Source: Zygnema cylindricum (Eukaryota > Streptophyta > Zygnematophyceae > Zygnematales > Zygnemataceae). Taken from it: a DNA stretch of 64,000 bases. The stretch spans positions 310,001 to 374,000 of the forward strand of contig JBBHKE010000339.1 of the NCBI GenBank assembly GCA_037447655.1. The letters are read 5' to 3'. The notes beneath the pieces are model-generated. The model was not told where the DNA came from. It did no database searches and was given only the letters and a program-made list of their open reading frames with translations. A program made the translations under genes and the position numbers. Each line of letters opens with the position of its first letter. The first letter of the stretch is position 1. Below, piece by piece: positions 21,600-32,583 of the stretch.

Positions 21600-22648
21600 T
21601 GTAGAAATTAATAATTCTATTAGTATTTTCTAGGTTTATAATGAAATGTAAAAAAGAAGCCGAGGTAATCTACCTCTAACTCCTCCTTTCAGCTCCCACA
21701 CTTGTCGCAGTCATTTAAGGTTGAAAAGGGAGTTAGAGCCATGGGTTTCTGTGTTGTCCAGAGAGACACAGGCAATTTTTTTTAGTAGGTTTATCAAAAG
21801 GATACTTGACGGACCCAGTATTTGATCTTGGTACTTGTTGGTTGTCAAGTTAGCCGGTAGCGTTTAGCTTTAACCTATAAGTCTAGGTCTAATGTTAAAG
21901 TATATAAGGTTTGACAAATATTTAAATAGTTAGACGTGAACTAATTCATTTAACGAAAAGTATATATGTCATGCATAGATACAATTCTGTAAAGTACGGA
22001 GTATGGTACGGTTTCGAAATGGATACCGCGCACTTTGCTTCGACAACGAAACAAATATCGCGCAAGCATTTATGACGGCTACGATTGAAACCCGGTTTGA
22101 TCGGACGGCCGCTAAGGATGCCAAGATCGCGGAATAGGATTTTGGCAGTTTGCGGTCAACGCCACATAAATTGACACGTGCCACAACCACATTGGATTAC
22201 CGCATCTTCGAGAATAACAAGAACGAATTCAAATATGACATGTGTCAACTTGTTGCCCATGTCGTGCAATGGACGTACAGAAAGTACACCGGCTCCTGTA
22301 CCTTTCTATACGACACAATATTATGATTGGTGTCGTACTTCGGTAGATAGGGTTTTGGAGAGTGATAGGACTTAAAAAGTTATGGTAGATAGGACCCTCT
22401 CTCTAAGAGAGCTTCTGTACAAAAGGTCATCTTTGACCACTCATAACTTACTGCTCAGTGGAGCAACTTCACATATTCTTTGTGGTATCGACTCCAAGGA
22501 GTCTTGCCTTCTCAAGGAAGAAGGTGGTCAGAGTTTTTGTCTTTCTAGGTGGTAGTTATTCTTTCTTAAACACAAAGGGGTAAGGATTATCCTAGCTGTT
22601 TCGTGTGAGCTACCTACTCTAAAGACCTATAGAGGTCTCAAAGTTGCA
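21600..22648 (+). repeat. 3' LTR of element 3
   Basis: 1049 bp, TGTAGAAATTAATAA to AAAGTTGCA. G-box weakened to GACACGTGCCAC near 22172. No U3 duplication, unlike its 5' partner. Confidence 0.92.
21811..21891 (-). other. tRNA-like block in LTR, antisense
   Basis: Minus strand: GACTTATAGGTTAAAGCT then GGCTAACTTGACAACC and GTACCAAGATCAAATACTGG. The loop ATCAAAT is kept although the T-stem is decayed. Confidence 0.45.
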
Positions 22649-23294
22649 AGGCGCCTCAAACACGTTAAGTCCGTTAATTCCTACTCATAACTACCTACTA
22701 CTCTACCGTAGGCCATTCAAAAGGGTGTATAGTACAAGAAGGTTCAGTGGTAGATTGTACTTCTATACGACCATTGTACAACATAGCCGCTGGTTGACAC
22801 TTGTCATCATGGGAGCCATCGTTCCTCCTCCCATCTTTTCCGGCGTCCAATGATGTGGCGCCACGTGGCACAGCGCATCTCTATGTTCAAAATCCGTCAA
22901 AAATTCATTCGGGTTTTGCGGGGGCAATGACGTCCGTCCGATTATATATTTTACACGGTTACATTCGCATTCGCGAGCGCCGTCTGACTATAGATGTTGT
23001 TTGTTAATTTTGGTAAATTTTAGTGAAAGTGACATTTGCGTAACATTTTAATTAAATAGCGAACTAACTACGTGTATCGTTTTGTCAACGCCATAATGGT
23101 TAAGGCGTACGTTTACTTAATACTTTACATACATAGGTTAAAATCTTGTTTTGGGCAACATTTTGGTGATCTATCAATCTGTCTGCTTTTTTGCCTGCTT
23201 TTTCATGACTATGGCGGTAGCCATGGTGACTCTCTCTCTCTTTTCACTCTAGAGTCTATATTAAGAAGTGAATATTAATTATTATTTTTTTACA
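22649..23294 (-). repeat. 3' LTR of element 4 (family C), U3-R part
   Basis: The reverse complement starts TGTAAAAAAATAATAATTAATATTC at 23294 next to GAATTAAAAGAAG, and runs to 22649, where element 3 interrupts it. Contains GCCACGTGGCGCC (G-box) at about 22857-22870 and a short GA repeat near 23230. Confidence 0.85.
23085..23156 (+). other. tRNA-like block in LTR, antisense (family C)
   Basis: On the plus strand (antisense to the LTR): AACGCCATAATGGTTAAGGCG, which looks like a D-arm with A-box of serine/leucine tRNAs, and 30 bp later CATAGGTTAAAATCTTG as T-arm/B-box. Its primary sequence is unlike families A/B, but layout and orientation agree. Confidence 0.55.
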
Positions 23295-26200
23295 CTTCTT
23301 TTAATTCTTAGTCAACTTTTAATTTAAATCCACAATTTTCTCGGCAGAATTATAACTTAGGAGAAGGTTCCGGTTTTGTCATCATGTCTGGAATCATCTA
23401 TTTATCACTTTTATGAACCTGTTTAATTATTTTATTCTCAACCTTCTCTCTAACAAAGCTTAGTCTTATATCCATATGTTTAGCTTTGAAATGGTGTTCT
23501 GGATTAGTTGCGATAGAGATAGCAAGTTGATTATCACAAAAGACATTCAGAGTCCCAAATTTCATGAACCCAAGTTCTTCAAGTAGATATTTTACCCGCA
23601 TTAATTCTTTATTGGCAGTACACGAAGCCATGTATTCAACCTCCATAGTGGACTGAGCAACTACTTTCTCTTGTTTGCTACTCCAACAACATGCACCAGA
23701 TCCAATTTGCAACACATATCTAGTTGTACATCGTCTCAAAGGCACATCCCTAAAACTGGCATCACACCAAGTGGTGATGTCAGTGTTCTCCCCTCCCAAA
23801 TGCAACCATCATTCCCTTCTTCCCACCAAATATCTCATCACTTTTTTGGCTGCTTCCCAGTCTTTTTTCCTAGGTTCATTTAGACTTCTACTGAGAACGC
23901 CTACAGCTGTAGTTGTGTCCGAACTTGTACAATTCATAAAGTAAATTAAACTGCCTACAATTTGCCGATAAGGAATTCCTTCCATAAACCTCTTTTCTTC
24001 CTCATCCATCTCATCATTCAAAATCAATTTCCCGCCCACTTCACTCCCCTCCGATACTTTCTTTAGATCCATGGGAGTGGTACACCCATTTGCTTTTTCC
24101 ATCTAAAACTTTTATAGCATATTGCCGATAGCTTCTTTCTGAGTGATTATTATATTTATATTCCCTCTATTCCTCTCCATTTGAATCCCCAAAATTTATT
24201 TTGCTTCGCCGAGATCTTTTATTTCAAACTAAATTTGCATATCCTGTTTGAGTTTGTTAATTTTATCTAAGGACTTGCTTAAGACTAAAAAATCATCAAC
24301 ATAATATCAATAAATATCACTCCATTGTCATCCTCAAATATATATATGGAGTGATCTGAACTTATTCTAATGTATCCTAAACCTGTCATAGTTTCGTCCA
24401 ATTTTATGTTCCATTGCCGCGGGGTTTGCTTAAGTCCATAAAGTGATTTATCAATTTGCACACCTTGCTTTCTTCTCCACTTTCCGCGAATCCTTCCGGT
24501 TGCCTCATGTAGATTTCTTCTTCCAACTCTCCATGTAAGAAGGCGGTCTTAATATCCATCTGGTGTATTTCCATATCCTCTCTTGCGGCTAAACTTAAGA
24601 GGATTCTGATAGAAGGAAATTTGACTACCGGTGCAAAGGTTTCTTTATAGTCTATTCGTTCTTTGTGAGTATAACCTTTAGCAACCAAGCTAGCTTTATA
24701 TATTTCAATCGTATTACCTGGGTTTAGTTTAAGCTTAAAAACCCACTTACATCCAATCGGTTTTTGGTCTCGTGGACAATCTACCAACTCCCATGTATTG
24801 GCTTCCATGATGGAAGTCATTTCTTCATTGATGACAGTGATCCACCGACTCCTTTCTGGGGTATTTATGGCCTCTAAGTATGTCTGAGGTTCATCTGGGT
24901 GAGACATTTTGGTGAGTTGGTTATTAACTTGTCTTTCTTGAAGCTGTTTACTACTTTTTTTTCCTCCTTCAAAATCAGACGCCGGTATGGAAGGCATCCT
25001 CGGGTTTCGTTTAAGAAGATTTTCAACGCCCCTAGCTTATAATCCCAGTGTTTGATCAAGTTCCTCCTAAGTTTCCACTTCATATTGTGGCGTTTCTTCG
25101 GATGTTTTCTTTCCGTCTTTCTCCTTTGGTATATCTGCAAATTTTTCCTTCTCCCCGTCTTCCTTCTCTTCATTTCCAAAGTCAAAGTTAGAAAACTATC
25201 CCCGTTCAAATCTGATTTTGACTTCTTTGTTATATTTGAATTGATCAATAGACTTTACTTCATTCATCACCACTATGTGTTGTACCAAAATGATATCTCT
25301 CTTTTTCAAGTCACACACTCGATATCCTTTTGTGCTCTCATCATATCCTACAAGATATCTTGGTTTCCCTCTTCCCACTAACTTTCATTTATTTAGACTT
25401 GACTTCCGAACACTCTCAATCAAGATAAATCTGGTTTTCTTCCCGTCCACCTTTCATACAGAGTTTCCTCGTTATTTGCTGAAGTTAGCACTCTATTTTT
25501 GATGAAGTTAGCATAGTTCATGGACTCAACCCAAAACTGCAATCGTATTCTTTTATCAGTTAGCATACTTCTAGACATATCTCCTAAAGTTCTATTCAAT
25601 GTTTCTGCTACTCTATTTTGTTTTGGATTATAAGGAACAATTTTCTCATGATGGATTCCTTTTTCTTTAAGAAATTCTTCAAATTCCTTTGAGGTGTATT
25701 ATTTCCCATTATTACTTCTTATCTCTTTTATTGAGGTTTCATGTAGATTTTCACTCTATACTTTGTATTCTTTGAAACATCTTAGTACCCTTGACTTATG
25801 TCTAAGAAAATATACCTTAGTGTATCTAGACCAATCATCTGTAATGGTTACCATCCATCTTTTCCCCCTATGTGAAGCATACCTAGTTGGTCCCTAAACA
25901 TCAGTGTGAACTAGATCTAATACTTTCTCTCTTCTAAATGTGGATTCCTTTGGAAGTGGGAGTCTATGAATCTTCCCTTGGGCACATCCACTACAATCAT
26001 CTGAGGTCTCGTCATCTCCAAACTCAATTCCATCCACTATTCTCTTTTTCTTCATTTTCTTTAATCTATCTAGATTCACATACCCTAACCTCTTGTGCCA
26101 AAGCATCATATCACTTCCACACGAGTAGAGAACACCCTCTTCATTGCAAAGTACAATTTTGAACATTTCTTGACTACCCTTTTCAGCTATGAAATAAACC

Positions 26201-26535
26201 TCATTATCAAAGCTAGCTGTGAAGATTCCTTTCTTAATTTCTGTTTCGAACTCTTTTTCATTTAGAACAGCTGTAAAGACTAGATTCTTGCTAAGTTGTG
26301 GAATGTAAAGAACATCTGAGAGTGTTACAATTGAAGCCATTCCATCAACTATAACTTTTAAATCAACCAATCTAACAAGACTTGTGGTTTCAACTGTACC
26401 ATTCCATGCCACATCTCAACTGTTGGAATTTTTCTTAATTTAGTAAACCACCTCTGATAGCACATATTCATTGAGGCCCCTGAGTTTATGGTCCACCCAT
26501 CCTCAAGTGGATCCCTCTTACCTCCGAAAGCACAC
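23295..26535 (-). pseudogene. pol: Element 4 pol (minus strand), 5'-truncated
   Basis: Reading from 26535 downwards: RKQKCAFGG-like motif, protease TINSGAS (catalytic Asp changed to Asn, about 26475), integrase HKRLGYVNL and CSGCAQGK (frame 25894-26412), HTDV near 25897, SDN near 25712, GVAE lost into stops, RT frame 24404-24997 (NTWELVDC, MDIKTAFLHGELEEE). YVDD is out of frame because of a 1-bp deletion near 24300. RNase H frames 23809-24102 and 23398-23805 (TTWCDASF, STMEVEYM). Gag and the 5' LTR are missing; the break coincides with the MITE at 26536. Confidence 0.88.
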
Positions 26536-26759
26536 TAGTATCGGGTGAAATCATATCGCGATAATTTTGATATTCGATTTATTGAATATCGATCGGTCAG
26601 GGTCCTCGATATATCGTTCCGGGACCAACATAAATTATCGCGATATATTTGGTAAAAAGTGGTTGTCCGTATAGATACTGTACAGAAAATAGTATGGAAT
26701 TAAGTATGGAAAGTCGTACGGAAATCGTACCCTCATGGCGTGTGCCACGGTGGGTGTTA

Positions 26760-26791
<32 letters not shown>

Positions 26792-26919
26792 TTTGTATAT
26801 ATCGCAAAACCATTGCGATATGTAGCTTCTTGATTTAGTGAAACGATATATCGAATATCGGGTACCTGAAATTCGATATATATCGAATATCGGCAGTAAG
26901 TCCTCGATACCCAACACTA
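26536..26919 (+). mobile_element. M1 MITE, copy A
   Basis: TATCG-rich inverted-repeat element ending TACCCAACACTA. The left end (TAGTATCGGG) has lost part of the TAGTGTTGGGTA terminus kept in copy B. Contains an (AAT)n microsatellite at about 26761-26788. Non-coding. Confidence 0.7.
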
Positions 26920-27411
26920 CAAAATATATTTCTTTTCTTCCTTTTTTTTTTATTGCAGACCGCCGACCGGGAGGTTAAAATTTTACCTTTCAAATCGCAG
27001 CCGTCGTATCAGAAAATCGGCACGTGTCAAAAGACAAAAGTAGCTTTTAAGTGGCGGAAAAAACGACGACGTTACATACACATTTGTGTTCTTACCTTAG
27101 ATTCTTCGATAAACGAAAGAAACAAAATGAGAATATAAAGCAAAATCAAATAAGTAGACTTGCACTAGTGATTTTTTCGAAAATTACAAAATATATTTCT
27201 TTTCTTCCGTTTTTTTTAGTGCAGACCGCCGACCTGGAGGCTAAAATTTTAGCTTTCAATCGCAGCCGTCGTATCAGGACTATGACACGTGTCGACTTAC
27301 AAAATATTATTTATGTGGCGGAAGAAACGTCGACGCTACATGCACAGTGTGTACTTTCCTTGGATTCTTCCATAAAACGAAAGAAAAATAAAGAGAGAAT
27401 AGAGCATTTAT
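26920..27411 (+). repeat. Tandem duplication, unit about 267 bp
   Basis: The block starting CAAAATATATTTCTTTTCTTCC (26920) recurs at 27187. Shared further words: GCAGACCGCCGACC, CGCAGCCGTCGTATCAG, CACGTGTC, GTGGCGGAA, TTCTTCxATAAACGAAAGAAA. A related piece in inverse orientation lies around 29735-29860. Non-coding. Confidence 0.75.
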
Positions 27412-27690
27412 TATTTCATTTTGACATTTGTGCACTTGAATAAATCCAAAAGCGCACATGCATTTACCGTACTCTTTTGTCATTTATAAGCGCCGGCGTT
27501 ATTGAAGAAACAGAAAATTGACAAATAAAATCGGTTATCGCTGTTTTATCAAACCCTAACGAACTCCTCGGTCCTATTGCGAATTTGTCGTATCTACCGT
27601 TTGACTATTTGTAGTTTTTAGAGTATCCTGCAACGTGGCAAAGATTCGGAATCGAATCTTTTTGTCAACAAACAGTGAAATCACTCAAAT
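27412..27690 (+). repeat. Left arm, outer block
   Basis: Matches 40660-40927 inverted. Landmarks in order: GACATTTGT, CCAAAAGCGCACATGCATT, ATTGAAGAAACA, TATCGCTGTT, CAAACCCTA, CTCGGTCCTAT, TTTGACTATTTGTAG, CGAATCTTTTTGTCAA. Confidence 0.8.
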
Positions 27691-27819
27691 CAGAGAACAA
27701 ACCGGGATAAATTATGATACCTCAAATAGTGTTTACAATGTTCCGTACTGAAACCGCTGTAATTTTGTGAGCTCTATGAGTTTTGTTTTTGTTTAGGGTT
27801 TTGTGAACTTTGTGAGCTT

Positions 27820-28205
27820 TGTGACAATTTTGATTAAATGTTTCCTTTTGAACCCTTTTTTAAGATAATATAAATAATGGCAGTATTCGAATTGACGTGG
27901 GACGTAGATACTGTATTTGAAACTTGACGGGAAACGACAAAAAATAGGAAATTCTCCTGAAGTCTCCTTCCAATATTTTTTAGAAACTGTTTTTCTTTTC
28001 TTTTACTATTTTCACCAGCCAGCCTCTATCACCGTATTACGTTCGAAACGTGCGATAATTTAGTGCGTATTCAGACGCGGAATAAGATATAGTGATATAC
28101 CAACCAGCCTCTAGTACCGTATTACGTTCGAAACGTGCGATAATTTAGTACGTATTCAGCCGCGAAACAGGATATATAATAGATTTCGCACATCGTTATT
28201 ACTTA
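27820..28205 (+). repeat. Dispersed repeat R1, copy 2
   Basis: Diverged direct copy of 2380-2705, inserted in the left arm. It contains its own internal duplication at 28011-28175. Confidence 0.45.
28011..28175 (+). repeat. 82-bp tandem duplication
   Basis: CAGCCTCTATCACCGTATTA and CAGCCTCTAGTACCGTATTA begin two units at about 28021 and 28106. Each contains ACGTTCGAAACGTGCGATAA, an imperfect palindrome. Confidence 0.8.
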
Positions 28206-28420
28206 TTAGGCTTAAGGATTTATTGGGGTTAGCTCGAGATTAGAATAATAAATACTATGTTAGTTTCAGGACACGTGGCAAACTGTAGTCCACTTTCTTA
28301 AAAAGGATTTCTAAGTTGCTAAAATTATTTTGTGATTATCAGGCAGGAAGAATTTTAATTCGAATTACTGTAGTGTTATCAACACTAATAACGATAGTGC
28401 ACAACGTGTATCGCTATGAG

Positions 28421-28652
28421 TAGTGTTGGGTACCGGGTAAATTCATATCGCGATAATTTCGATATTCAATATATATCGAATATCGATCGAACAGACTCCT
28501 CGATATATCGTACCGGGACCAACATAAATCATCCCGTTATATATCGCAAAAAATGGGTGTCCGTACAGTTCAAGTACGACAAAACCTACGGAAAACGTAC
28601 GAAAAATCGTACGGACACCCCCCCCCCCCCCCCCCCCCCCCCCCGGGCGGGG

Positions 28653-28687
<35 letters not shown>

Positions 28688-28829
28688 GAAAAAAAAATCG
28701 GAAAAAAAAAATCGCATAAATATCCGGATATTTAGTTTCTAGGTACATGGATTCGATATATCGATTATCGGATACCTAAAATTCGATATATATCGAATAT
28801 CGGAAATAGGTCTTCGATACCCAACACTA
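28421..28829 (+). mobile_element. M1 MITE, copy B, with poly-C/poly-G core
   Basis: Perfect 12-bp terminal inverted repeats TAGTGTTGGGTA/TACCCAACACTA, with long subterminal inverted repeats of TATCG words. It holds a homopolymer palindrome at 28618-28685. No clear target duplication, so the superfamily is unassigned. Confidence 0.75.
28618..28685. repeat. Poly-C run joined to poly-G run
   Basis: 27 C, a 10-base GC spacer, then 31 G. On either strand this makes a near-perfect hairpin or quadruplex. It could be real slippage expansion or a consensus artefact. Frames across it are only poly-Pro/poly-Gly. Confidence 0.85.
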
Positions 28830-29683
28830 CACCGCGAATCATTATTAGTGTCAAAGTCACTAATTTGGGTTCTTAAAATTTTGATTTTTTTTTTTCAAAT
28901 AGGATACATGATTTTAATTTTTCCTTGACGTTAATTAAGGTAAAGTACAAAATAAAGTAAAGCCCGAAAGTACAATAAAAAATAAATAGTGTGGTGTACG
29001 ATCGATGTCAGACCGTACATAAATGTACCTTTTCAAGTGAAAATTTACAAAAAATGAATTAAATCAGAAGCGCACGCATAAGAACGTGCGCTCGAAAAAA
29101 CGGGATTAGTCCGACACGTAGATTAGTATGGCATGTACGGATATTTTATTTTCGCGACGTCGTACGATTTCTCATGTTTTGTACGGATACATATACTAAT
29201 GTATATAATTTTACGGCAAATATTCCATTTTTGGTGTTCCCAAATTAGCATAAACCATAGTTCAAAAGTAGGTGAAAGTAGGCCCCATACAATATGCCTA
29301 TTGTATGCAAAACATACAATATGCCTATTGTATGCAAAACATACAATATGACCTTAAGACCCATATTGTATTTGGACCTATTCGGACCAATTAAAACATT
29401 CGGACCAAAAAAAATTATTTACACCGTCAGATTTAGACGATCGGACGGTCGCTGATCAAAGTAGCGATCTAAGAAGATCACATGAAAAGCCCATAACACA
29501 ACTTATGATAAAGGCGCCGACCAAAGGCATACCATAAAAACGCATACTTTTGAACTATGGCATAAACGCCGAAATTAGAATACACCTTTTTTTTGAAAAA
29601 AATCAAATTCTTAATTAGCATCAATTATGGTAAATTTTCTTCAACACTATTTAAACTTTGACACTAATAACGATTCGCGGTGT
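28829..29683 (+). mobile_element. M2 TIR element carrying a nested hAT-like MITE
   Basis: Ends 28829-28857 and 29655-29683 are inverted repeats matching at 28 of 29 bases (ACACCGCGAATC...TCAAAGT). Removing the 304-bp insert at 29256-29559 leaves about 540 bp. No transposase. The flanking bases TA/TG hint at a TA target. Confidence 0.7.
29256..29559 (+). mobile_element. H1 hAT-like MITE, copy 1
   Basis: 304 bp with terminal repeats CATAGTTCAAAAGTAGG and its inverse (17 positions, one mismatch), flanked by a perfect 8-bp target duplication GCATAAAC at 29248-29255 and 29560-29567. 8-bp duplication is typical of hAT transposons. Contains two direct CATACAATATGCCTATTGTATG palindromes. Confidence 0.9.
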
Positions 29684-30057
29684 GCCTATTAGCCTATAAG
29701 TGTAAAACTATTAAAACATCTTTTTCCGTACACACACGTCGGATTAAGGATCTGACGGTTGCGATTGAATTTATAAATTCCCACCTTCCCATTGGTGGTC
29801 TCCATGTAAAAATCGGACAAGTGTGTACGGAGAAAATATGTTTTATGTGGCGAAAATATAGTAACACTAATAACGGTAGGCGGTGTCCTGTGGTGATAAG
29901 TAGCACAAAAGTTTCTATTAGAATGGGAATTAATTTTGTACCCTTTTTTTTTAGGGTTTTTTGTAACTGCTAAATGCGAATCTCCATAAATAATTAAATA
30001 CTATATGCGAATCTCTGTAACTGCTGCAAATCAGCCAGAATGTCTGTCGTTTAGTGC

Positions 30058-30116
30058 TTTTTTAGGGTTTGTTAGGGTTTTTAGGGTTTTTTAGGGTTTT
30101 TTAGGGTTTTTTAGGG
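30058..30116 (+). repeat. Telomere-type TTTAGGG-like array
   Basis: Six AGGG units; three are regular 10-mers TTTTTTAGGG. This resembles plant telomere repeat with slippage in the T run. It lies in the extra segment of the left arm and is not near a chromosome end as far as visible here. Confidence 0.6.
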
Positions 30117-30369
30117 AGTAGGAGACAAGCTGTAAATATTTAAAATGCTTTTTAAGTGCGAAATCAAATCTCTTGTACTGCTCAGCTATCTAAGTATTGT
30201 CGTTTCTGTGACCCGATCTTGGATTGACCAATGAATACGTCACGTCGACGTAAACTTGCCCTTCGTTTGACAAAGACTAACCACGCAATATGAATTCCTG
30301 ACGCATGTCAGAATTTGCTGAGCTGTATTTGGATTTTGTGGCTATCTAGAATTTAGGAGAGTAGATTTT

Positions 30370-31470
30370 TTTGTCGTTTATGCCACGTTGGCAGTTTTCA
30401 AATGTGCCCTTTTTAAATTTTGAACGAATATAAGTCCTAAAGAGTTTGTTCCCATTGGCGGACGATATTGTGCGATTATGCGCGATCTGATGACGTGGCT
30501 GCCATCAACGTTCAGGATTTGTAGATTCCAAACAATAAAAAAAAACATTTAAAACGACCTACGTGGCATTAGAAGACAGGATAATGTACGTTATAAACAA
30601 GATAAACGCCTAAAAAACCTTAAAAAACCCTAAAAACCCAAACCGAACAAATTTTGTTCCCATTTGCGGACGATCGCGATATTGTGCGATCGTGTGCGAT
30701 CTGCTGACGTGGCTGTCACCAACGTTCAGGATTTGTTCATTCAAAACAAAAAATAATACATTTAAAACGGCCTACGTGGCATTAAACAAGATTAACACGA
30801 ATATACGTAGAGAATCTTGACAAACCCTGCCAATTGGTCCAGTGCCTGGCATAATTAATAATTTGTTAACGAAAGACTTTTAGCGTTTTTCTTTCGCCAA
30901 TCCGAGCTCGATTCCTAAAACGACAAAATATTAGATAGGTCTTTAGTATATGTACACTTGTACAGATAAATTTGTAAGAAAAAGGTACAGTACCCTTAAG
31001 TTTTACAGCTTGTCGTACTATAGTACAGTACTTTACTGTACTTCTACTGTACCACTGTGTAAGGAACCGCTAAATACAAAACACCAGGTAGCGTTAAAGT
31101 AGGAACAAAGATCGCACTTGACAGTTATCTTGGTCCCCTTTTTTCTTACTCTTTTCGTTTAATTATACCATTTGTACTAATTCGTACGATTCTCTCGAGG
31201 AAAGACGAATAATGAAAATTGACAGGGTTTGTACGAATATTTACCGTATGGAGCCCCAAAACGACAAAATAGCAAGATTATAAGAGCTTTTTGTCGGTGG
31301 TAATGAGTGTAAGCGTTAGGAAAAAGTACAGGTGACAGACTGCCGAAATCTTGCCACGATTTTTGTGATTTTGTTAGGTGAGTCTCACTGTCACGAAATT
31401 TCGTATGATTCGTACGAGTTTGACTTATATTCATTAAAGAACGCCCGCTCATTGGGTCTTGACGTTATGT
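30370..31470 (+). repeat. Left arm, inner block
   Basis: Collinear with the inverse of 39740-40620. Landmarks: GTCGTTTxTGCCACGT, CGATCTGATGACGTGGCT, CAACGTTCAGGAT, TACGTAGAGAATCTTGA, GCCTGGCATAAT, TTTGTTAACGAAAGAC, TTTTACAGCTTxTC, AATGAAAATxGxCAGGGTTTGTACG, GTAAGCGTTAGGAAA, TTGACTTATxTT and GGTCTTGACG. Confidence 0.8.
30420..30790 (+). repeat. Tandem duplication inside the left arm
   Basis: The block TTTGTTCCCATTxGCGGACG...GCGATCTGxTGACGTGGCT...CTACGTGGCATTA occurs at about 30447-30575 and 30651-30785. The right arm has one copy only, so this duplication arose after the arms formed. Confidence 0.75.
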
Positions 31471-31630
31471 ACGCTATATCGGCACCCCAAAATTTTGACA
31501 TTGATACCTTAAATATAATAAACTATACTATTTAAGGACGTGGACCAAAATCTGCCACGTCTCCTGGCACTAAATTAGAATGAATGATGCTAATTTTTTC
31601 TTTACACTAATAATTTCTATATGCTAATAA

Positions 31631-32026
31631 CGATTCAAGGTGTAGCGTTAATAGCGGAAGTACACCGCAATGTTTATACTGTGGTGTACGGACACTTTTT
31701 TCCGTATCAAAATGTACTTTTTGATATACAAATGTACAAAAAATCATTTAATGTAATTGTGCACGCATGTGAATGTGCACTGGGAAAAGAGACACAAACT
31801 CGAATATTTTGATTTTTGCATACCAATTGTCAGATTTTGTACGGATACATATATTGACGTAGACATCAATACGCCGGGCATTTATTATTCGATAAAACCC
31901 AAATTAGAGTTATTGATTAATTGGTATATATGTTTTTTTGGGATTTTTTTTTCCTAATTAGCGTTAATAACACTACATTTTTTTTACGCTATTTATTCCT
32001 TTACTCTAATAGCGATTGGCGGTGTC
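31631..32026 (+). mobile_element. M2-related element, degenerate copy
   Basis: Shares CACCGC ends, a GTGGTGTACG block, a GTGCACGCATGTGAACGTGC-like palindrome and TTTTGTACGGATACATATA with 28829-29683. The ends are worn and limits approximate. Confidence 0.45.
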
Positions 32027-32078
32027 CTGTATCGACGATAACTACGTCCTATGGTACGGAATGGATTGTGAAATACTG

Positions 32079-32580
32079 TACACCGCGAATTGTAATTAGA
32101 GTAATGAAAAAATTAGAGTATAAAAACTAAAAACTAAAATTAGAGTAATTGACGCTAATTCATGTGATAGAGTTGTTTCAACTATGAAGTTTACTATAAT
32201 TTATTTAATTACTCTAATTTGGCACGCTAATATCCTCTACTGTAAATAAGGTATTCGTACAAAATTTGGCAAAACGTACAGTTTTTGTCACTATGACGTT
32301 TGCACTACGCGGTTTGTTAAAACGCAGTTACATGATAACGGCCTGTATTAAATCAATATTTGTATTTTTACTTAATAAAGTACAATTTTGCACGGTCGGA
32401 GGTCGTCCGTACTCCACACTATTTAAAACGGACCTATATTAGAATTAAAAACGCTAATTCAACTTTACTTTAAATAAAATAATGAAAAAATTAAAATCAT
32501 TTACTCTATTTCATGTGATAGAGTCGACATTTTTAGCGACCGAATTAGAGTAATTTACTCTAATTACGATTCGCGGTGTA
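32079..32580 (+). mobile_element. M3 MITE, copy 1
   Basis: Terminal inverted repeats TACACCGCGAAT(T/C)GTAATTAGAG of about 26 bp with one mismatch, 502 bp, no coding potential. TA occurs at both ends, consistent with a TA target site. Confidence 0.8.
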
Positions 32581-32583
32581 CTT

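Larger units (their letters stand above)
16122..22648 (+). mobile_element. Copia element 3 (family B), nested in LTR of element 4
   Basis: LTR-gag-pol-LTR, 6527 bp, flanked by AGGCG at 16117-16121 and 22649-22653. Excising it restores the continuous family C LTR on the minus strand (GAGAGAGGCG joined to CCTCAAACACG). It is more decayed than element 2 and has a replaced protease region. Confidence 0.92.

Noticed and set aside
28416-28748. Frames with poly-Pro and poly-Gly
   Set aside because: They arise only from the poly-C/poly-G run in the M1 MITE.
29257-29351. Short repeated CATACAATATGCCTATTGTATG units, possible CRISPR-like array
   Set aside because: Only two to three units, palindromic, no spacers, and they are internal to a hAT-like MITE in a eukaryotic genome.
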